A stretch of DNA of 64,000 bases from contig NZ_LDNB01000010.1 of the NCBI RefSeq assembly GCF_001026695.1, positions 146,484-210,483 of the forward strand, written 5' to 3'. Positions within the stretch are counted from its first letter, which is position 1, and the number at the start of each line of letters is the position of its first letter. The translations under genes and the position numbers were made by a program. Origin of the DNA: Neobacillus vireti (GTDB lineage Bacteria; Bacillota; Bacilli; Bacillales; Cytobacillaceae). Below the pieces are notes generated by a model. That model was not told the origin of the DNA and did not search any database. It saw only the letters and a list, made by a program, of their open reading frames with translations. Below are positions 16,546 through 25,599 of this stretch, piece after piece.

Positions 16546-17160
16546 TCACGCTGCCGAATCTTTGACTTTCACCACTTTCTGAATAAACGGATACAAGAAA
16601 TACCCCATCCAGACCCCGAGCAAATTTAAGATAAGATCATCGATATCCGCACTGCCGCGTCTTGTAAGGTGCTGTGTCGTTTCAATCAGAAGTATGACAA
16701 CAACTGGTACGAGCCATAGCTGACGCCTTGATGGGTTTTTATAAAGCATTAATGGCGCCACACCGAATGGAACGAAAAGAAAAATATTCGCTGCCAAATT
16801 ATAAAAAGCTACCAGAAAGTTCACGTCTCCAGATAGGAAACCCATAATAGTTTTAAAGGGAATGTAATTAATTTGACTGTACTCTTGGTTCGCCGGACGG
16901 AAGAATAGGAGAATAAATAAGCCTAAACTATAAATCCCGATGACACTTTTTAAAATAGTTTTAGAGATTTGAAGGGTTTCTCTCCGCACACTATAAACGA
17001 CGAACAATACAAGTATTGTCAAACACATCCACACCACTAGCAAAACAACTGGGTGTAGATAGGATAAAAGCCGCAGCCAGATCGGCAATAATACAATAAA
17101 CAGAAGCTGGGAAATGCCGATCGATAACCAAACTGAGTTGGTTTTCATTCTATTTAACAT
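16546..17160 (-). CDS. VanZ-family membrane protein
   Basis: The 204-residue protein has five predicted membrane segments and the VanZ-like core: INYIPFKTIMGFL (about 97-109), NIFLFVPFGVAPLML (about 124-138), VVVILLIETTQHL (about 153-165) and RGSADIDDLILNLLGVWMGY (about 167-186). VanZ in enterococci gives low-level teicoplanin resistance, but chromosomal homologues in Bacillus are common with unknown role. It is followed on the same strand, 25 bases upstream, by the DUF1801 gene, so the two may be cotranscribed. Confidence 0.85.
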   Translation of the reverse strand: MLNRMKTNSVWLSIGISQLLFIVLLPIWLRLLSYLHPVVLLVVWMCLTILVLFVVYSVRRETLQISKTILKSVIGIYSLGLFILLFFRPANQEYSQINYIPFKTIMGFLSGDVNFLVAFYNLAANIFLFVPFGVAPLMLYKNPSRRQLWLVPVVVILLIETTQHLTRRGSADIDDLILNLLGVWMGYFLYPFIQKVVKVKDSAA

Positions 17161-17185
17161 TCATTAATCCTCTTTCCAAATAGGC

Positions 17186-17611
17186 TTAAGAATTTGGGTA
17201 GGTTGCTTGCAAAAACTGAACGGATTGTACAATTAGCGATTGTAGGACAGCAATATCAATGTCTGCGACCTTATTGATATATACACAGCCCTTACCGGTT
17301 GTATGCTTTCCAAACTCCTTAAGTAAGTTCTCACGTTTTGGTTCGCCCGGAGCAAAATACAAACTGATTTTTGCCTTGCGCGGTGAAAAGCCGACTAAAG
17401 GAGCATCACCTTCATGTCCAGAATCATATTTATAATGATAAGAACCAAATCCGATTATACTCGGTCCCCACATCTTTGCTTCAAATCCTGTCGTTTCCGA
17501 AAAAATATCTACTAGTTTATAGGCATCTTCACGTTTTTTCGGATTATCGACACTCTCAATAAACTCCACTACACTATGATCCGTTTCTTTTGTTTTTTGC
17601 TGATAGCTCAT
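17186..17611 (-). CDS. DUF1801-family protein
   Basis: The 141-residue soluble protein matches DUF1801: VVEFIESVDNPKKREDAYKL (about 14-33), MWGPSIIGFGSYHYKYDSGHEGD and VGFSPRKAKISLYFAPG. The family shares a fold with frataxin-like/iron-chaperone YdhG proteins, but its role is unknown. AGGAGAG lies upstream of ATG. It is next to VanZ on the same strand. Confidence 0.85.
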   Translation of the reverse strand: MSYQQKTKETDHSVVEFIESVDNPKKREDAYKLVDIFSETTGFEAKMWGPSIIGFGSYHYKYDSGHEGDAPLVGFSPRKAKISLYFAPGEPKRENLLKEFGKHTTGKGCVYINKVADIDIAVLQSLIVQSVQFLQATYPNS

Positions 17612-17821
17612 TAAAATCTCTCCTATTCTTTGAAAAAATGAACTCTATGATAGCTTCATTATATCCCCTATTTAATGAAATATTCTTCTTTTAAAAAGTA
17701 AGTCCAACTGCAATTGGAAACTGGATAATTAATCAATACTCCTTAAATCTTGTTTTTCCTGCTAAATTGCAGGAATTACATATTAAATAATAGAATATTT
17801 TGTGGTGAGGAGGGGTCAAAA

Positions 17822-18295
17822 ATGAAGAAAGAGGACATCATTAAGGAAAAGTTGGCTTTAATTGACCGGGTGCATTCACTAAAAGCTTTGTCGGACGATT
17901 TATGGTTCCTGCCATTTAGGGAAGGTTCGTGGGGAATTGCCGACGTGATTTCTCATTTTATCGCTTGGGATCAATTTATGATTGATAATAGGATTTCATA
18001 TCTATTAAAAAACGAGCCATTTCCACAAATGGCCATCGATGTAGAAGAAATAAACAGGTCTGCATCGAGATATGCCAGATCCGGCATAACGAAGGGGCAG
18101 CTGATAGATGAGTTCATTACTAAAAGAAAGCAATTATTGTCCCTCTTAAGTGAATTGGATGCAGAACGATTCGCTAGGCCGCTCCCTGGCAGGGAGAATA
18201 TTATTCTAGGTAATTACTTTGTTGGAATGATTGAGCATGATGAAAAACATATGGTGCAAATTGAATCATTTATTAACCAAAATCAAATTGCATAA
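17822..18295 (+). CDS. DinB/DfsB-like four-helix protein
   Basis: The 157-residue protein is a predicted four-helix bundle of the DinB/ClbS group: REGSWGIADVISHFIAWDQF (about 38-57) holds the first conserved His, and GMIEHDEKHMVQIESFI the last ones, a metal-binding layout. ClbS/DfsB members can be resistance enzymes, but the substrate is not predictable here. ATG at 17822 follows GAGGAGGGG; the longer open frame starting at 17750 lacks a ribosome site. Confidence 0.75.
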   Translation: MKKEDIIKEKLALIDRVHSLKALSDDLWFLPFREGSWGIADVISHFIAWDQFMIDNRISYLLKNEPFPQMAIDVEEINRSASRYARSGITKGQLIDEFITKRKQLLSLLSELDAERFARPLPGRENIILGNYFVGMIEHDEKHMVQIESFINQNQIA

Positions 18296-18363
18296 GAATT
18301 ATTACCAGTTAGAATTCACCAAAATGGTTTGGAATCTTCAAGCTATTTTTCTTTAAGGTGAAG

Positions 18364-19113
18364 TTATAAAGGATAGTAATGATTTACTATCTCGATAAGA
18401 CGCTCAGGATTTTCTGTTGATACATTTTCAGACAATCTTGCCCCGGCAATGATTGGAGCCCATTGAAAAATCTCGTCTTTTAACAAATCGCTTTTCGCAC
18501 AATAGAGACGCAAATACATTTCCGCTAAGTCGATTGAAACCTGTGAATACAAAAGATATGTGCGATATACGTCCGCACGGATATCCCCCGCACTGGCATC
18601 AACCCAATCTATAATTGTCACTTCATTATCTGACATAATCAAGTTAAATAAATGATAATCTCCGTGACAGAGCCTTCTCTCAAATGTCATCGAATCCAAT
18701 TTTTCTATTAAAGCAGACTTATGCCTTTTATCAAGATTATCGGCTGATTCAATTTGGCGGCTTAATTTTTCAGACATCGGTTCAAATGAATCAGCTGCAA
18801 TCATATGAATTTTTTGTTGTATATCAACAGAAATATTCATGTAATATTCTGCTTGATCCATGTCTTCGGATAGGATATCGCCTATTGTTCGCCCCTTAAT
18901 ATATTCCATTATGATCGCTTGTTTCCCGTCTATTTTCGTAACATCTAATATTTTCGGAACAGAAAGTCCACACGAATATGCATACTTTTGCTTATTTGCT
19001 TCATTTGAAGATTCCGTATCCGGCAAGGAATCATTAAATATTTTGACAATCCTGTTTTCGTAAAGATATATTTTTGCTGTATTTCCACTTGCTATTGGAG
19101 TGCCTAAATTCAC
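18364..19113 (-). CDS. Phosphotransferase of the APH/choline kinase fold
   Basis: The 249-residue protein has a kinase-like fold: IASGNTAKIYLYENRIVKIF (about 7-26, glycine-rich loop and ATP lysine), IIMEYIKGRTIGDIL, the catalytic loop LCHGDYHLFNLIM (about 148-160) and the metal motif IIDWVDASAGD (about 166-176). It may phosphorylate an aminoglycoside-like or small alcohol substrate, but no named resistance gene was recognised. It is a single gene located 130 bases from the IS200/IS605-type right end. Confidence 0.8.
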   Translation of the reverse strand: MNLGTPIASGNTAKIYLYENRIVKIFNDSLPDTESSNEANKQKYAYSCGLSVPKILDVTKIDGKQAIIMEYIKGRTIGDILSEDMDQAEYYMNISVDIQQKIHMIAADSFEPMSEKLSRQIESADNLDKRHKSALIEKLDSMTFERRLCHGDYHLFNLIMSDNEVTIIDWVDASAGDIRADVYRTYLLYSQVSIDLAEMYLRLYCAKSDLLKDEIFQWAPIIAGARLSENVSTENPERLIEIVNHYYPL

Positions 19114-19243
19114 TTGTTATCCCTCTTTTCAATAATTTCTCTGTTGGTACAAGAAACAATTTTCCTAGCTCAGCAATCGCTGCCAGTTTGTTTATGAAGA
19201 AGGTATCTCAGTAATTTCATTTCAAATCCCACTTTTCTGTCCA

Positions 19244-19347
19244 CTGACAACTCCCACAGCAAAAGCAGTGGGGTTCTAGGGTATAGAGGCAAACTTTCTG
19301 CCTAGTACACTTCTCAACGATACCCTATCTTTCCTTGCGGATAGAGT
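19244..19347 (-). ncRNA. Putative tnpB guide-RNA (omega RNA) region and IS right end
   Basis: This region lies 3' of tnpB on the same strand and ends in a hairpin (CCCCACTGC, loop, GCTGTGGG) followed by AGTTGTCAG. In IS200/IS605 elements the guide RNA overlaps the right end at this place. A second copy exists at 12283-12386, and the two copies lose similarity exactly after TCAG, marking the probable element boundary at 19244. The role as a guide RNA is inferred from position and conservation. Confidence 0.55.
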
Positions 19348-19560
19348 TTCTATCGAAGCACTGGTGTACGTTTTCCTAGAACATTAACGGACGTATTGCG
19401 TATAGCAAGACACTTCTCCAAGCAAGCCCTTTTTGGACTCCTTGTGTGTTTATCATTCCGACTTCTTTTGGGCGTTGTCACGACCAAGCAGGTTTGTGTT
19501 TAGGCGACAAACCAACGCAATGTTTTACTTGATGATTCTTTTAGTCTTCCAATCTCAATA

Positions 19561-20985
19561 TTATGCAATTTTAACGAAGTTATTCCACCCGGCGTTGCAT
19601 AAGTCTACATCAACTAAGTTTAGCGTTTCAGTGGTGTTTCCTATCAAAAAAGCACTATATAAATCACGCTGGATACGAAAAGTTTCAAATTCATTCCATC
19701 GTTCAGAGAGCTGTTTTTTGGTGTATTCGCCAGTGATATGATTAAACTGGCTTGCTTTTGTGGCGTAGGTATCTATTTTCTTAACGAACCGTCCTTGATA
19801 GCCTAGTTTTCGGTCAATAATTGTGATGAGCATGGCTGGGGCATGGTTGGAGATTGATTTTCCAAACCGTTTCTTGTGGTTAATCTTGCCATTCTTCTTG
19901 TTGAGGGTTGTTTTCTTTGTTCGCTTTTGAAGTGATTGAAATCTCATTGTTTCTACTCGTATATCCGACCCCAATGCAAGAATATCGTTCGCTAGTTTCT
20001 CATGCGATATTTTTCGCTGGACAGCGATTTTCCGATACAGTTCTTTACGTATCGTACGAAGCTTCTTATATCGGTTGGAGTAGTTCCATTGCAAGCGGCC
20101 TTTCTTAATTGTGAAATCTTTTTTGAAATTGTTGGTATTCGTCGCTCGTTTAGACCGATCCATTGCACGCTGAATAAGTCTTATTTTTGCTTGATCAACA
20201 TGACACTCCGGTGCAAGCTCACGAAGTTCAACAGAAGTTTCGCAACAAACTGCGATGGTAGAGGAACCAATGTCGATCCCTACACGTTTGGTTTCATCAT
20301 TTGCAGCTTTTCGATTACGTTTTGTTGGTGGAAAACCTTCTTGAATGAGTTGGACAAAATATCGATCCTTTCCACGTACTACCTTTTTCAAAATCCGGAC
20401 ATATTTTGTCTTATCCATTAAAGCCAGGTGTGCATATTCATCATTGGCTTTTGATGCAATCGGCATACACAACCAATTCTTTGGGTTTGGAAGTTTCTTT
20501 GTTGGCTTGTCGCCCCAAAGGATATTACCGTTCACATATCGCAAACCAGTATTGTTTGATTTATTTTCAACAGAAATATCATCATCGAACTTTTTGAAGT
20601 GTACTTTTCGGGCCTTGCCAAAATGCAGCTTCTCTACCGCTTCAAAGGCTCTTGTTGCAAGTTTTTGTGCTTCAAAGCTGCCGATGTTTTCTTTGAATTT
20701 ATGTTGAATAGCTTTCACAAAATCATGCAAACCATATTCAGAAAAACTGTAGGCTAAACGTAGATTTGAAAGTGAATGATTACGTTCTTTGGACTTCGGT
20801 TCTTTCAGCAACGTACGATATTTCTTATCAGCTTTTACATATTTATGACGTTTGAGAGCTTCACCTAGACAAGAATTGTAGACTGTACGAGCAATCTTAA
20901 ATTTCTTTTCTAATCGGTGTTTTTGCCAAACGGGAATGTTTAGCGAAAATTCGATTGTATAAGTTGGTGTACTTTTTCTTGCCAT
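19561..20985 (-). CDS. tnpB: TnpB-like RNA-guided nuclease of an IS200/IS605 element
   Basis: The 474-residue protein (start ATG at 20985 after AAAGGAGC; an upstream in-frame start at 21060 lacks a ribosome site) carries a RuvC-like nuclease: D238 in RVGIDIGSS, E345 in DIRVETMRFQSL and D441 in IQRDLYSAFLIGN. The N-terminus has the TnpB beta/helical lobe (YTIEFSLNIPVWQKHRLEKK). The usual CxxC...CxxC zinc ribbon before the last RuvC motif is absent and replaced by SQFNHITGEYTKKQLSERWN. No TnpA transposase gene is nearby. TnpB cuts DNA guided by an RNA from the element's right end, aiding its retention. Confidence 0.85.
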   Translation of the reverse strand: MARKSTPTYTIEFSLNIPVWQKHRLEKKFKIARTVYNSCLGEALKRHKYVKADKKYRTLLKEPKSKERNHSLSNLRLAYSFSEYGLHDFVKAIQHKFKENIGSFEAQKLATRAFEAVEKLHFGKARKVHFKKFDDDISVENKSNNTGLRYVNGNILWGDKPTKKLPNPKNWLCMPIASKANDEYAHLALMDKTKYVRILKKVVRGKDRYFVQLIQEGFPPTKRNRKAANDETKRVGIDIGSSTIAVCCETSVELRELAPECHVDQAKIRLIQRAMDRSKRATNTNNFKKDFTIKKGRLQWNYSNRYKKLRTIRKELYRKIAVQRKISHEKLANDILALGSDIRVETMRFQSLQKRTKKTTLNKKNGKINHKKRFGKSISNHAPAMLITIIDRKLGYQGRFVKKIDTYATKASQFNHITGEYTKKQLSERWNEFETFRIQRDLYSAFLIGNTTETLNLVDVDLCNAGWNNFVKIA

Positions 20986-21162
20986 AGGTTTCAGCTCCTT
21001 TCTAGTTACGCCTTTTTTGATTTTCAACGTATCGCTTAATCTTACTCTACATATTTCCAATCAGCGAATACAAAATAGGAACATACATTCTCATCCATCA
21101 TAATTGTATCAAATTTTATAAATTTCTACAACAATTATATGGAAATAAAGATAGTGATATTT

Positions 21163-21264
21163 TCAAATGCTTGAAGTACCACAAACCTTGCGGTTTCTAG
21201 TGGTACTCCGCATTTGACCTCACTCCCATCCCATGTCTAAAGACGGGCTAACGTCCTGCATGGG
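21163..21264. mobile_element. Structured end sequence upstream of tnpB
   Basis: There are two nested palindromes. The first has outer arms TCAAATGC/GCATTTGA (21163-21217), then AGTACCAC/GTGGTACT and AAACC/GGTTT. The second has outer arms CCCATG/CATGGG (21230-21264) with GACG/CGTC inside. This looks like an IS200/IS605 terminus: either the left end of the tnpB element or, on the minus strand (ending TGGTACTTCAA), the right end of a second element. Its sequence differs from the 19244-19347 end. Confidence 0.5.
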
Positions 21265-21451
21265 CTTTCTCGTTCGGGAAATCAGTAAATCCATCCTATT
21301 ATTTACAGATTACTATATTCTTGTTGACAAGGACGAGATCAAAAAGGAATAATACGTTAATAATGTTCTTTATCTAATCATATAAATTTACATGTTACAT
21401 AATACCATGTTAAAATAATATTATGTTACATTGATTGAGAGGCTTTTATTA

Positions 21452-22012
21452 ATGGAATATGTTGAAGCGCTTAGAGACATCAAACAAATCAATGCTATAA
21501 AGAAGTATTTAAAAAAGCATTCAGAGCGTGACTATGTTCTCTTTGTCTTTGGTATTAATACTGGGTTAAAAATTACCGAAATACTGGATATAAAGGTTGA
21601 CGATGTGTTTGACAAAGAAAACTGTGTTAAGAAATTTTATTTGTTGGCACATAAAGAAACGGTGAAGGAAGTCTACCTTAACCAAAAAGTAAAACAGGCT
21701 ATTGCCCATTATGTTCATACACACCAATTATTAAGTGAAGATTTTTTGTTTAAGTCCAGTAAAACCGACAAACCGATTACTCGCCAACAAGCTTATCGTA
21801 TAATTCATCAGGCAGCAGAAGCGATTGGCATCGGAGAAAAAATCGGCACCAACTCACTAAGGAAAACCTTTGGATTTCATGCTTTTAAACGTGGAATAGC
21901 CATTTCACTTTTGCAAAAGCATTTCAATCATTCAACCCCTTCCGAAACACTCAAATATCTGGGTATATCCAAAGATGAAAAAATAAGAACTGAAATCGAT
22001 GTGAACCTTTAA
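21452..22012 (+). CDS. Short tyrosine recombinase (phage integrase family)
   Basis: The 186-residue protein is mainly a catalytic domain. The Arg I box reads TGLKITEILDIKVDDV, with Lys where Arg is usual. The Arg II box reads NSLRKTFGFHAF, with Asn and Lys at the usual His positions. HFNHSTPSETLKYLGIS supplies the last His and the Tyr nucleophile. Short Bacillus recombinases with LRKTFG are common, so it may still be active or may be a regulator-like relative. ATG at 21452 follows GAGAGG; TTG at 21431 is an alternative. It is next to the tnpB element but not obviously part of it. Confidence 0.75.
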   Translation: MEYVEALRDIKQINAIKKYLKKHSERDYVLFVFGINTGLKITEILDIKVDDVFDKENCVKKFYLLAHKETVKEVYLNQKVKQAIAHYVHTHQLLSEDFLFKSSKTDKPITRQQAYRIIHQAAEAIGIGEKIGTNSLRKTFGFHAFKRGIAISLLQKHFNHSTPSETLKYLGISKDEKIRTEIDVNL

Positions 22013-22040
22013 AGGAAAATACCCTGGAATATAAATAAGA

Positions 22041-22090
22041 AAAAAGCTAACGAAGCGGGATTATACCTTCCTACTCTGTTAGCTTTATTC
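22041..22090 (+). terminator. Terminator after the recombinase
   Basis: AAAAAGCTAAC pairs with GTTAGCTTT across a long loop with further partial pairing, followed by ATTC. It lies 28 bases past the stop. Confidence 0.65.
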
Positions 22091-22126
22091 ACTATAGAAC
22101 TCCCTTAAGAAAGGAGGAATTTAATT

Positions 22127-22429
22127 ATGGGCATCGGCATTGCCATTGTTCTATTAACGTATGTTACAATCTTAGTCTTATCATATGTAATCCTTGTTTT
22201 CATTCAGGAACATGATGATAAAGGTAGTATGATTATTAACAAAGCATATCAATATTATTATTCCATACTCCTTCTCAGCATACTTGTCGTTCTCGGCCTC
22301 ATCATACTCCCGCACATCACTCTTGATTCTCAAACCACCAGTTATCTATTCATTGCCAGTAAGTTTATTTCCGTCCTTACACTTGGCGGCAGTATTTATG
22401 TATTAAGCAAAAAGGAATGTAAAAATTAA
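22127..22429 (+). CDS. Small hypothetical membrane protein
   Basis: The 100-residue protein has three hydrophobic segments: MGIGIAIVLLTYVTILVLSY at the N-terminus, one around 44-64 and one around 73-93. A short charged loop EHDDKGS lies between the first two. AGAAAGGAGG precedes the ATG. No family was recognised. Confidence 0.55.
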   Translation: MGIGIAIVLLTYVTILVLSYVILVFIQEHDDKGSMIINKAYQYYYSILLLSILVVLGLIILPHITLDSQTTSYLFIASKFISVLTLGGSIYVLSKKECKN

Positions 22430-22470
22430 TCCTCTTGAAATTTTGATCTAAAAATCATAAATTGAATTGT

Positions 22471-22514
22471 TAAGCGACCGTTTCGTTGATTTTAAGAAGG
22501 AATTCGGTCGCTTA
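22471..22514. terminator. Terminator between convergent genes
   Basis: TAAGCGACCG pairs with CGGTCGCTTA (10 bp) across a 24-base loop. It lies between genes ending at 22429 (plus) and 22544 (minus). Confidence 0.6.
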
Positions 22515-22543
22515 GAAGTTCGAGTTGCCATCGTAACTCCTAT

Positions 22544-23398
22544 TTATTGAAAAGAACTCTCCATTTTAAAATCCGGACGTTTCTTTAGGTATTCAATCTT
22601 TTTTGCTTGGTACATATTATCCTTGAATTGATAGGTAATAAGAATTCCTCCTTCTGTTGGCGGAAAAATGTGACCGCTTATATAAACTACTAGTTCGTTT
22701 TTATATACAGAATATTCAATCCGCTCATTTTTCAAGTAGTCATAAGTAGTGTCATTTTTTTTCTTCTTACCAATCGTTATCTCCACTTGGTCATTAGATA
22801 CTAATTTCGTTTTAACATTCTTATTAATGATTGCCACTGGATTATCTATTAACCTTTCTTCAAATATTTCTCCAATATTTGTCTTCGTTTTCTGTAGGAC
22901 ATGTGCTTCCGTAATCATGATTCCTGTACCATGATCAGTTGTTAATACGATGACCAACTCTTCTTTTCCGTCCTGGTTAATATCTTCGAAAAATAATTTT
23001 GGACCAAATGCAGGAGCATCCGTACTTCTCCAGTAAGGGAACCATCTAATTCCTCCGTCCATCTTCAACCTGAATTTTTCTAAGTGCCCTTCTCTTTTTG
23101 TCGCATAAAGAGTCGCATTGGCTTTCTTTAGTGTGGCCACAACTTCGGATTGCGGTTCTCCTATATTCGATATATGAAGCGTCCTGTTTTTCGAATCATA
23201 TTCGACATCCAGTTTCAGTTCGATGCATATCGATTCAATAGAAACAAACGGCAAACCATCTATAAACTGTACAATGGAAGGAATACCGAAAATTGGCTGC
23301 CCATTCACAAACACTTTAAAAGGAGTAACGGCGGATGCGACGGGAACAATCGTTATTAATAACACTACAAATATGGATAAGAACCATTTTATTTTCAT
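22544..23398 (-). CDS. Secreted protein with copper amine oxidase-like N-terminal repeat
   Basis: The 284-residue protein has a signal peptide (cleavage near VASA, about residue 23). It is followed by a stalk-like module typical of the copper amine oxidase N-terminal family: FKVFVNGQPIFGIPSIVQ, then PFVSIESICIELKLDVEYD. The second half contains FFEDINQDGKEELVIVLTTD, an FG-GAP/VCBS-like D-x-N-x-D calcium loop, plus a beta-rich tail. It is extracellular or wall-associated with unknown function. Confidence 0.65.
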   Translation of the reverse strand: MKIKWFLSIFVVLLITIVPVASAVTPFKVFVNGQPIFGIPSIVQFIDGLPFVSIESICIELKLDVEYDSKNRTLHISNIGEPQSEVVATLKKANATLYATKREGHLEKFRLKMDGGIRWFPYWRSTDAPAFGPKLFFEDINQDGKEELVIVLTTDHGTGIMITEAHVLQKTKTNIGEIFEERLIDNPVAIINKNVKTKLVSNDQVEITIGKKKKNDTTYDYLKNERIEYSVYKNELVVYISGHIFPPTEGGILITYQFKDNMYQAKKIEYLKKRPDFKMESSFQ

Positions 23399-23588
23399 CT
23401 AATCAACAGCCTTTTTGGGTAAATTTATTTTGTATATTTTCCCCAAAGTAGCTCTTTATTAAAAGAAATATTTGCTCTTATTGAATCTTTACCTTGATTT
23501 GTCTAATTAGTTTGGTTACTAACAACAGTAGTTGAACAGAGTTTTTATTCAATTTCTTTTGAATATTTTTCACCTGAACGTTCCTTTA

Positions 23589-23626
23589 AAAAATGTCTTT
23601 ACATTTACTTATGTAGGACATTTTTA
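23589..23626 (-). terminator. Terminator after the creatininase-like gene
   Basis: AAAATGTC pairs with GACATTTT, with an inner ACAT/ATGT stem and a T-tract on the minus strand. It is 17 bases past the stop at 23643. Confidence 0.65.
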
Positions 23627-23642
23627 AATTGGATTTAGCCTT

Positions 23643-24389
23643 TCAATTTATTTTTAGTTGATAGGCTTCCTCAAGTATTGATTTTAATTTTTTTCCTCTT
23701 TTTGATATAAAGGAAGTCCAGAATTTCTCTCCAATCTCTGCAAGTTGCTCAGGCGTATAGACACTATTGTCAAATTTACCCCAACAACCATCTTTTGTTA
23801 ATTTGTCCCAAGAAATATAGTCTGCAAATTTTCTATTTTCTTTGGGTACATCCGAACCCATAGATTCAAGTTTTACTAAATCTGGACATAGCCACATTGC
23901 TGTACAAACAGATAACAATCCGCCATGTATCTCATTTAATCCTTCCAATCCTGCCTCAGTTAGTGCTTCTTCCCATGCCAAGTGCCGATATGTAGTTATA
24001 AGTATTATATCTTCGTACTTATAGTTTATATGTTTTACGAAAGCTGATTCCCAGTATGCTCCACCATGACCATTGCATAGTACAAACTTCTTAAAGCCTT
24101 GTCTATTAAGGTTTACTAATATTTCTTCTAACATTGCGGTTAAAACATTGGGACTTACAGTAACTGTCCCTTTACAATTTGCATGTTCTTCTGATGTACT
24201 AAAGGGCAAAGTTGGAAGAACATATGCATTTAAAACCTCTCCAAATGACTCTGCATACTTTTCTGCTATTAAGGTATCCAGATGCATTGGCAAATTTGGT
24301 CCGAACTGTTCTGTTGCACCGACCGAAATTATTGCTGTATCAGTTCCGCTTTCTACTATTTCTCTTGTACTATTTTTATAACTTAACAT
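23643..24389 (-). CDS. Creatininase-family protein with altered metal site
   Basis: The 248-residue protein aligns to the creatininase family: SVGATEQFGPNLPMHLDT (about 22-39), NGHGG (106-110) and EIHGGLLSVCTAM (about 153-165). The canonical motif EQHGPHLP...D supplies metal ligands Glu, His and Asp. Here the His is Phe29, while Glu27, Asp38 and His108 remain. The second motif usually reads HAGE but here lacks the Glu. Family members are amidohydrolases such as creatininase or MftE. Activity is therefore doubtful or the substrate unusual. It is alone between other single genes. Confidence 0.75.
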   Translation of the reverse strand: MLSYKNSTREIVESGTDTAIISVGATEQFGPNLPMHLDTLIAEKYAESFGEVLNAYVLPTLPFSTSEEHANCKGTVTVSPNVLTAMLEEILVNLNRQGFKKFVLCNGHGGAYWESAFVKHINYKYEDIILITTYRHLAWEEALTEAGLEGLNEIHGGLLSVCTAMWLCPDLVKLESMGSDVPKENRKFADYISWDKLTKDGCWGKFDNSVYTPEQLAEIGEKFWTSFISKRGKKLKSILEEAYQLKIN

Positions 24390-24541
24390 TGTAATTATTT
24401 ACCTCCAAATTTCTTATTAGAGTAAGAATTCTCCAAGAGTTGTCGATTTCCTTCTTGTTGAACTAAACTGCCCTTACCTAAATAAGCAGATCCACCCAGA
24501 AAGGTTATTGAAAACTTTTTCCGGATTACATATAGGATTAG

Positions 24542-25423
24542 TTAAATTATTTCCTTTGCATCAGCAGGTAAATTTCTTACATGTTTAAGATATTCCGTCA
24601 TATTTTTATCGTCTTCCATTGGATATGTAAACAATAAGTTATCTGCAACTTCTTCTGCTAGTCTTCTAAACAATTCACAGGTGGTAAAAATAGCGCCCCA
24701 AAAATTACCATAGTCATAATCGGAATAAGTTTTTTCATACATTTCCCAATATGATTCAGAAAGGTACTTTTTGAAATACTTTCCCATTTTTCCTGTTGAA
24801 ACTTCGAAGTCGTGGTTTATCCCTACCCACCAAGAAACCATCTCATCTAATCTAGCCCTTATAACATATTCAAACATTTGCTTTGCATATGGTAATTCAT
24901 CACGCCAAATTCCTTTGGCAACGTTTTGCAGACACCACCAAAAATCATTGCAACAACTAAAAAACATAGCTTCTGTTGACTTGTTTACTTGGTAATCAAT
25001 ATCTGTGGGAGCTGGAATATGTGGCAGAATATTGTCCTTATCTAATAATGGTACCGTCAGTTTATCATTGCCATATTCAGCATTCATTGTATCTATGATT
25101 TCGATATGAAGGTCGATACGATTTCCATCTGTAAAGAGCATTAAATAGCCATAAGACCGATCAAAATCCATATCCTCTCCAACTGATTTATCATTCTTAT
25201 CAGGCTCTTGAATCATCAGTAAATCTCCAAAACAATTAATCCAATTCTCATCTTTTATGAAAGATGCGGTTTCTGTCACGACATAAACAATATCGTAATC
25301 TTGAAAAATATCCTTTGGAGCATTTGGATTTGTTCTTGAACCGTTCATATAGACAGCTCGAATTCTTTCATCCTTTTGAGCAATCCCTAAAATCAAATCA
25401 AACATTTCTTTTTCGGACCTCAT
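24542..25423 (-). CDS. aadK: Aminoglycoside 6-adenylyltransferase, ANT(6)/AadK-like
   Basis: The 293-residue protein matches ANT(6): MRSEKEMFDLILGIAQKDER at the N-terminus, the nucleotidyltransferase motif MNGSRTNPNAPKDIFQDYDIVY (about 26-47, G-S-R then D-x-D), RIDLHIEI (about 102-109) and FWWCLQNVAKGIWRDELPYA. These enzymes adenylylate streptomycin at position 6. B. subtilis AadK is 284 residues and chromosomal, so this is probably an intrinsic gene rather than recent acquisition. It is a single gene with a local ribosome site AATGAGGTGAAT. Confidence 0.85.
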   Translation of the reverse strand: MRSEKEMFDLILGIAQKDERIRAVYMNGSRTNPNAPKDIFQDYDIVYVVTETASFIKDENWINCFGDLLMIQEPDKNDKSVGEDMDFDRSYGYLMLFTDGNRIDLHIEIIDTMNAEYGNDKLTVPLLDKDNILPHIPAPTDIDYQVNKSTEAMFFSCCNDFWWCLQNVAKGIWRDELPYAKQMFEYVIRARLDEMVSWWVGINHDFEVSTGKMGKYFKKYLSESYWEMYEKTYSDYDYGNFWGAIFTTCELFRRLAEEVADNLLFTYPMEDDKNMTEYLKHVRNLPADAKEII

Positions 25424-25599
25424 AGCTATTCACCTCATTAGAGTCTTTTGCATCATCAAAAATTATTACTTTTCAAAAAGTTCTTTATCAACTAAACTTA
25501 AAATAAACATTTAGTGTTTGGGATGCTATCTCCATACTGTCCATTGGTTCGGTCAGTAAATTCCCAAAGTTGGAATGTTGTAAAGAAGAGTAAATTTCA

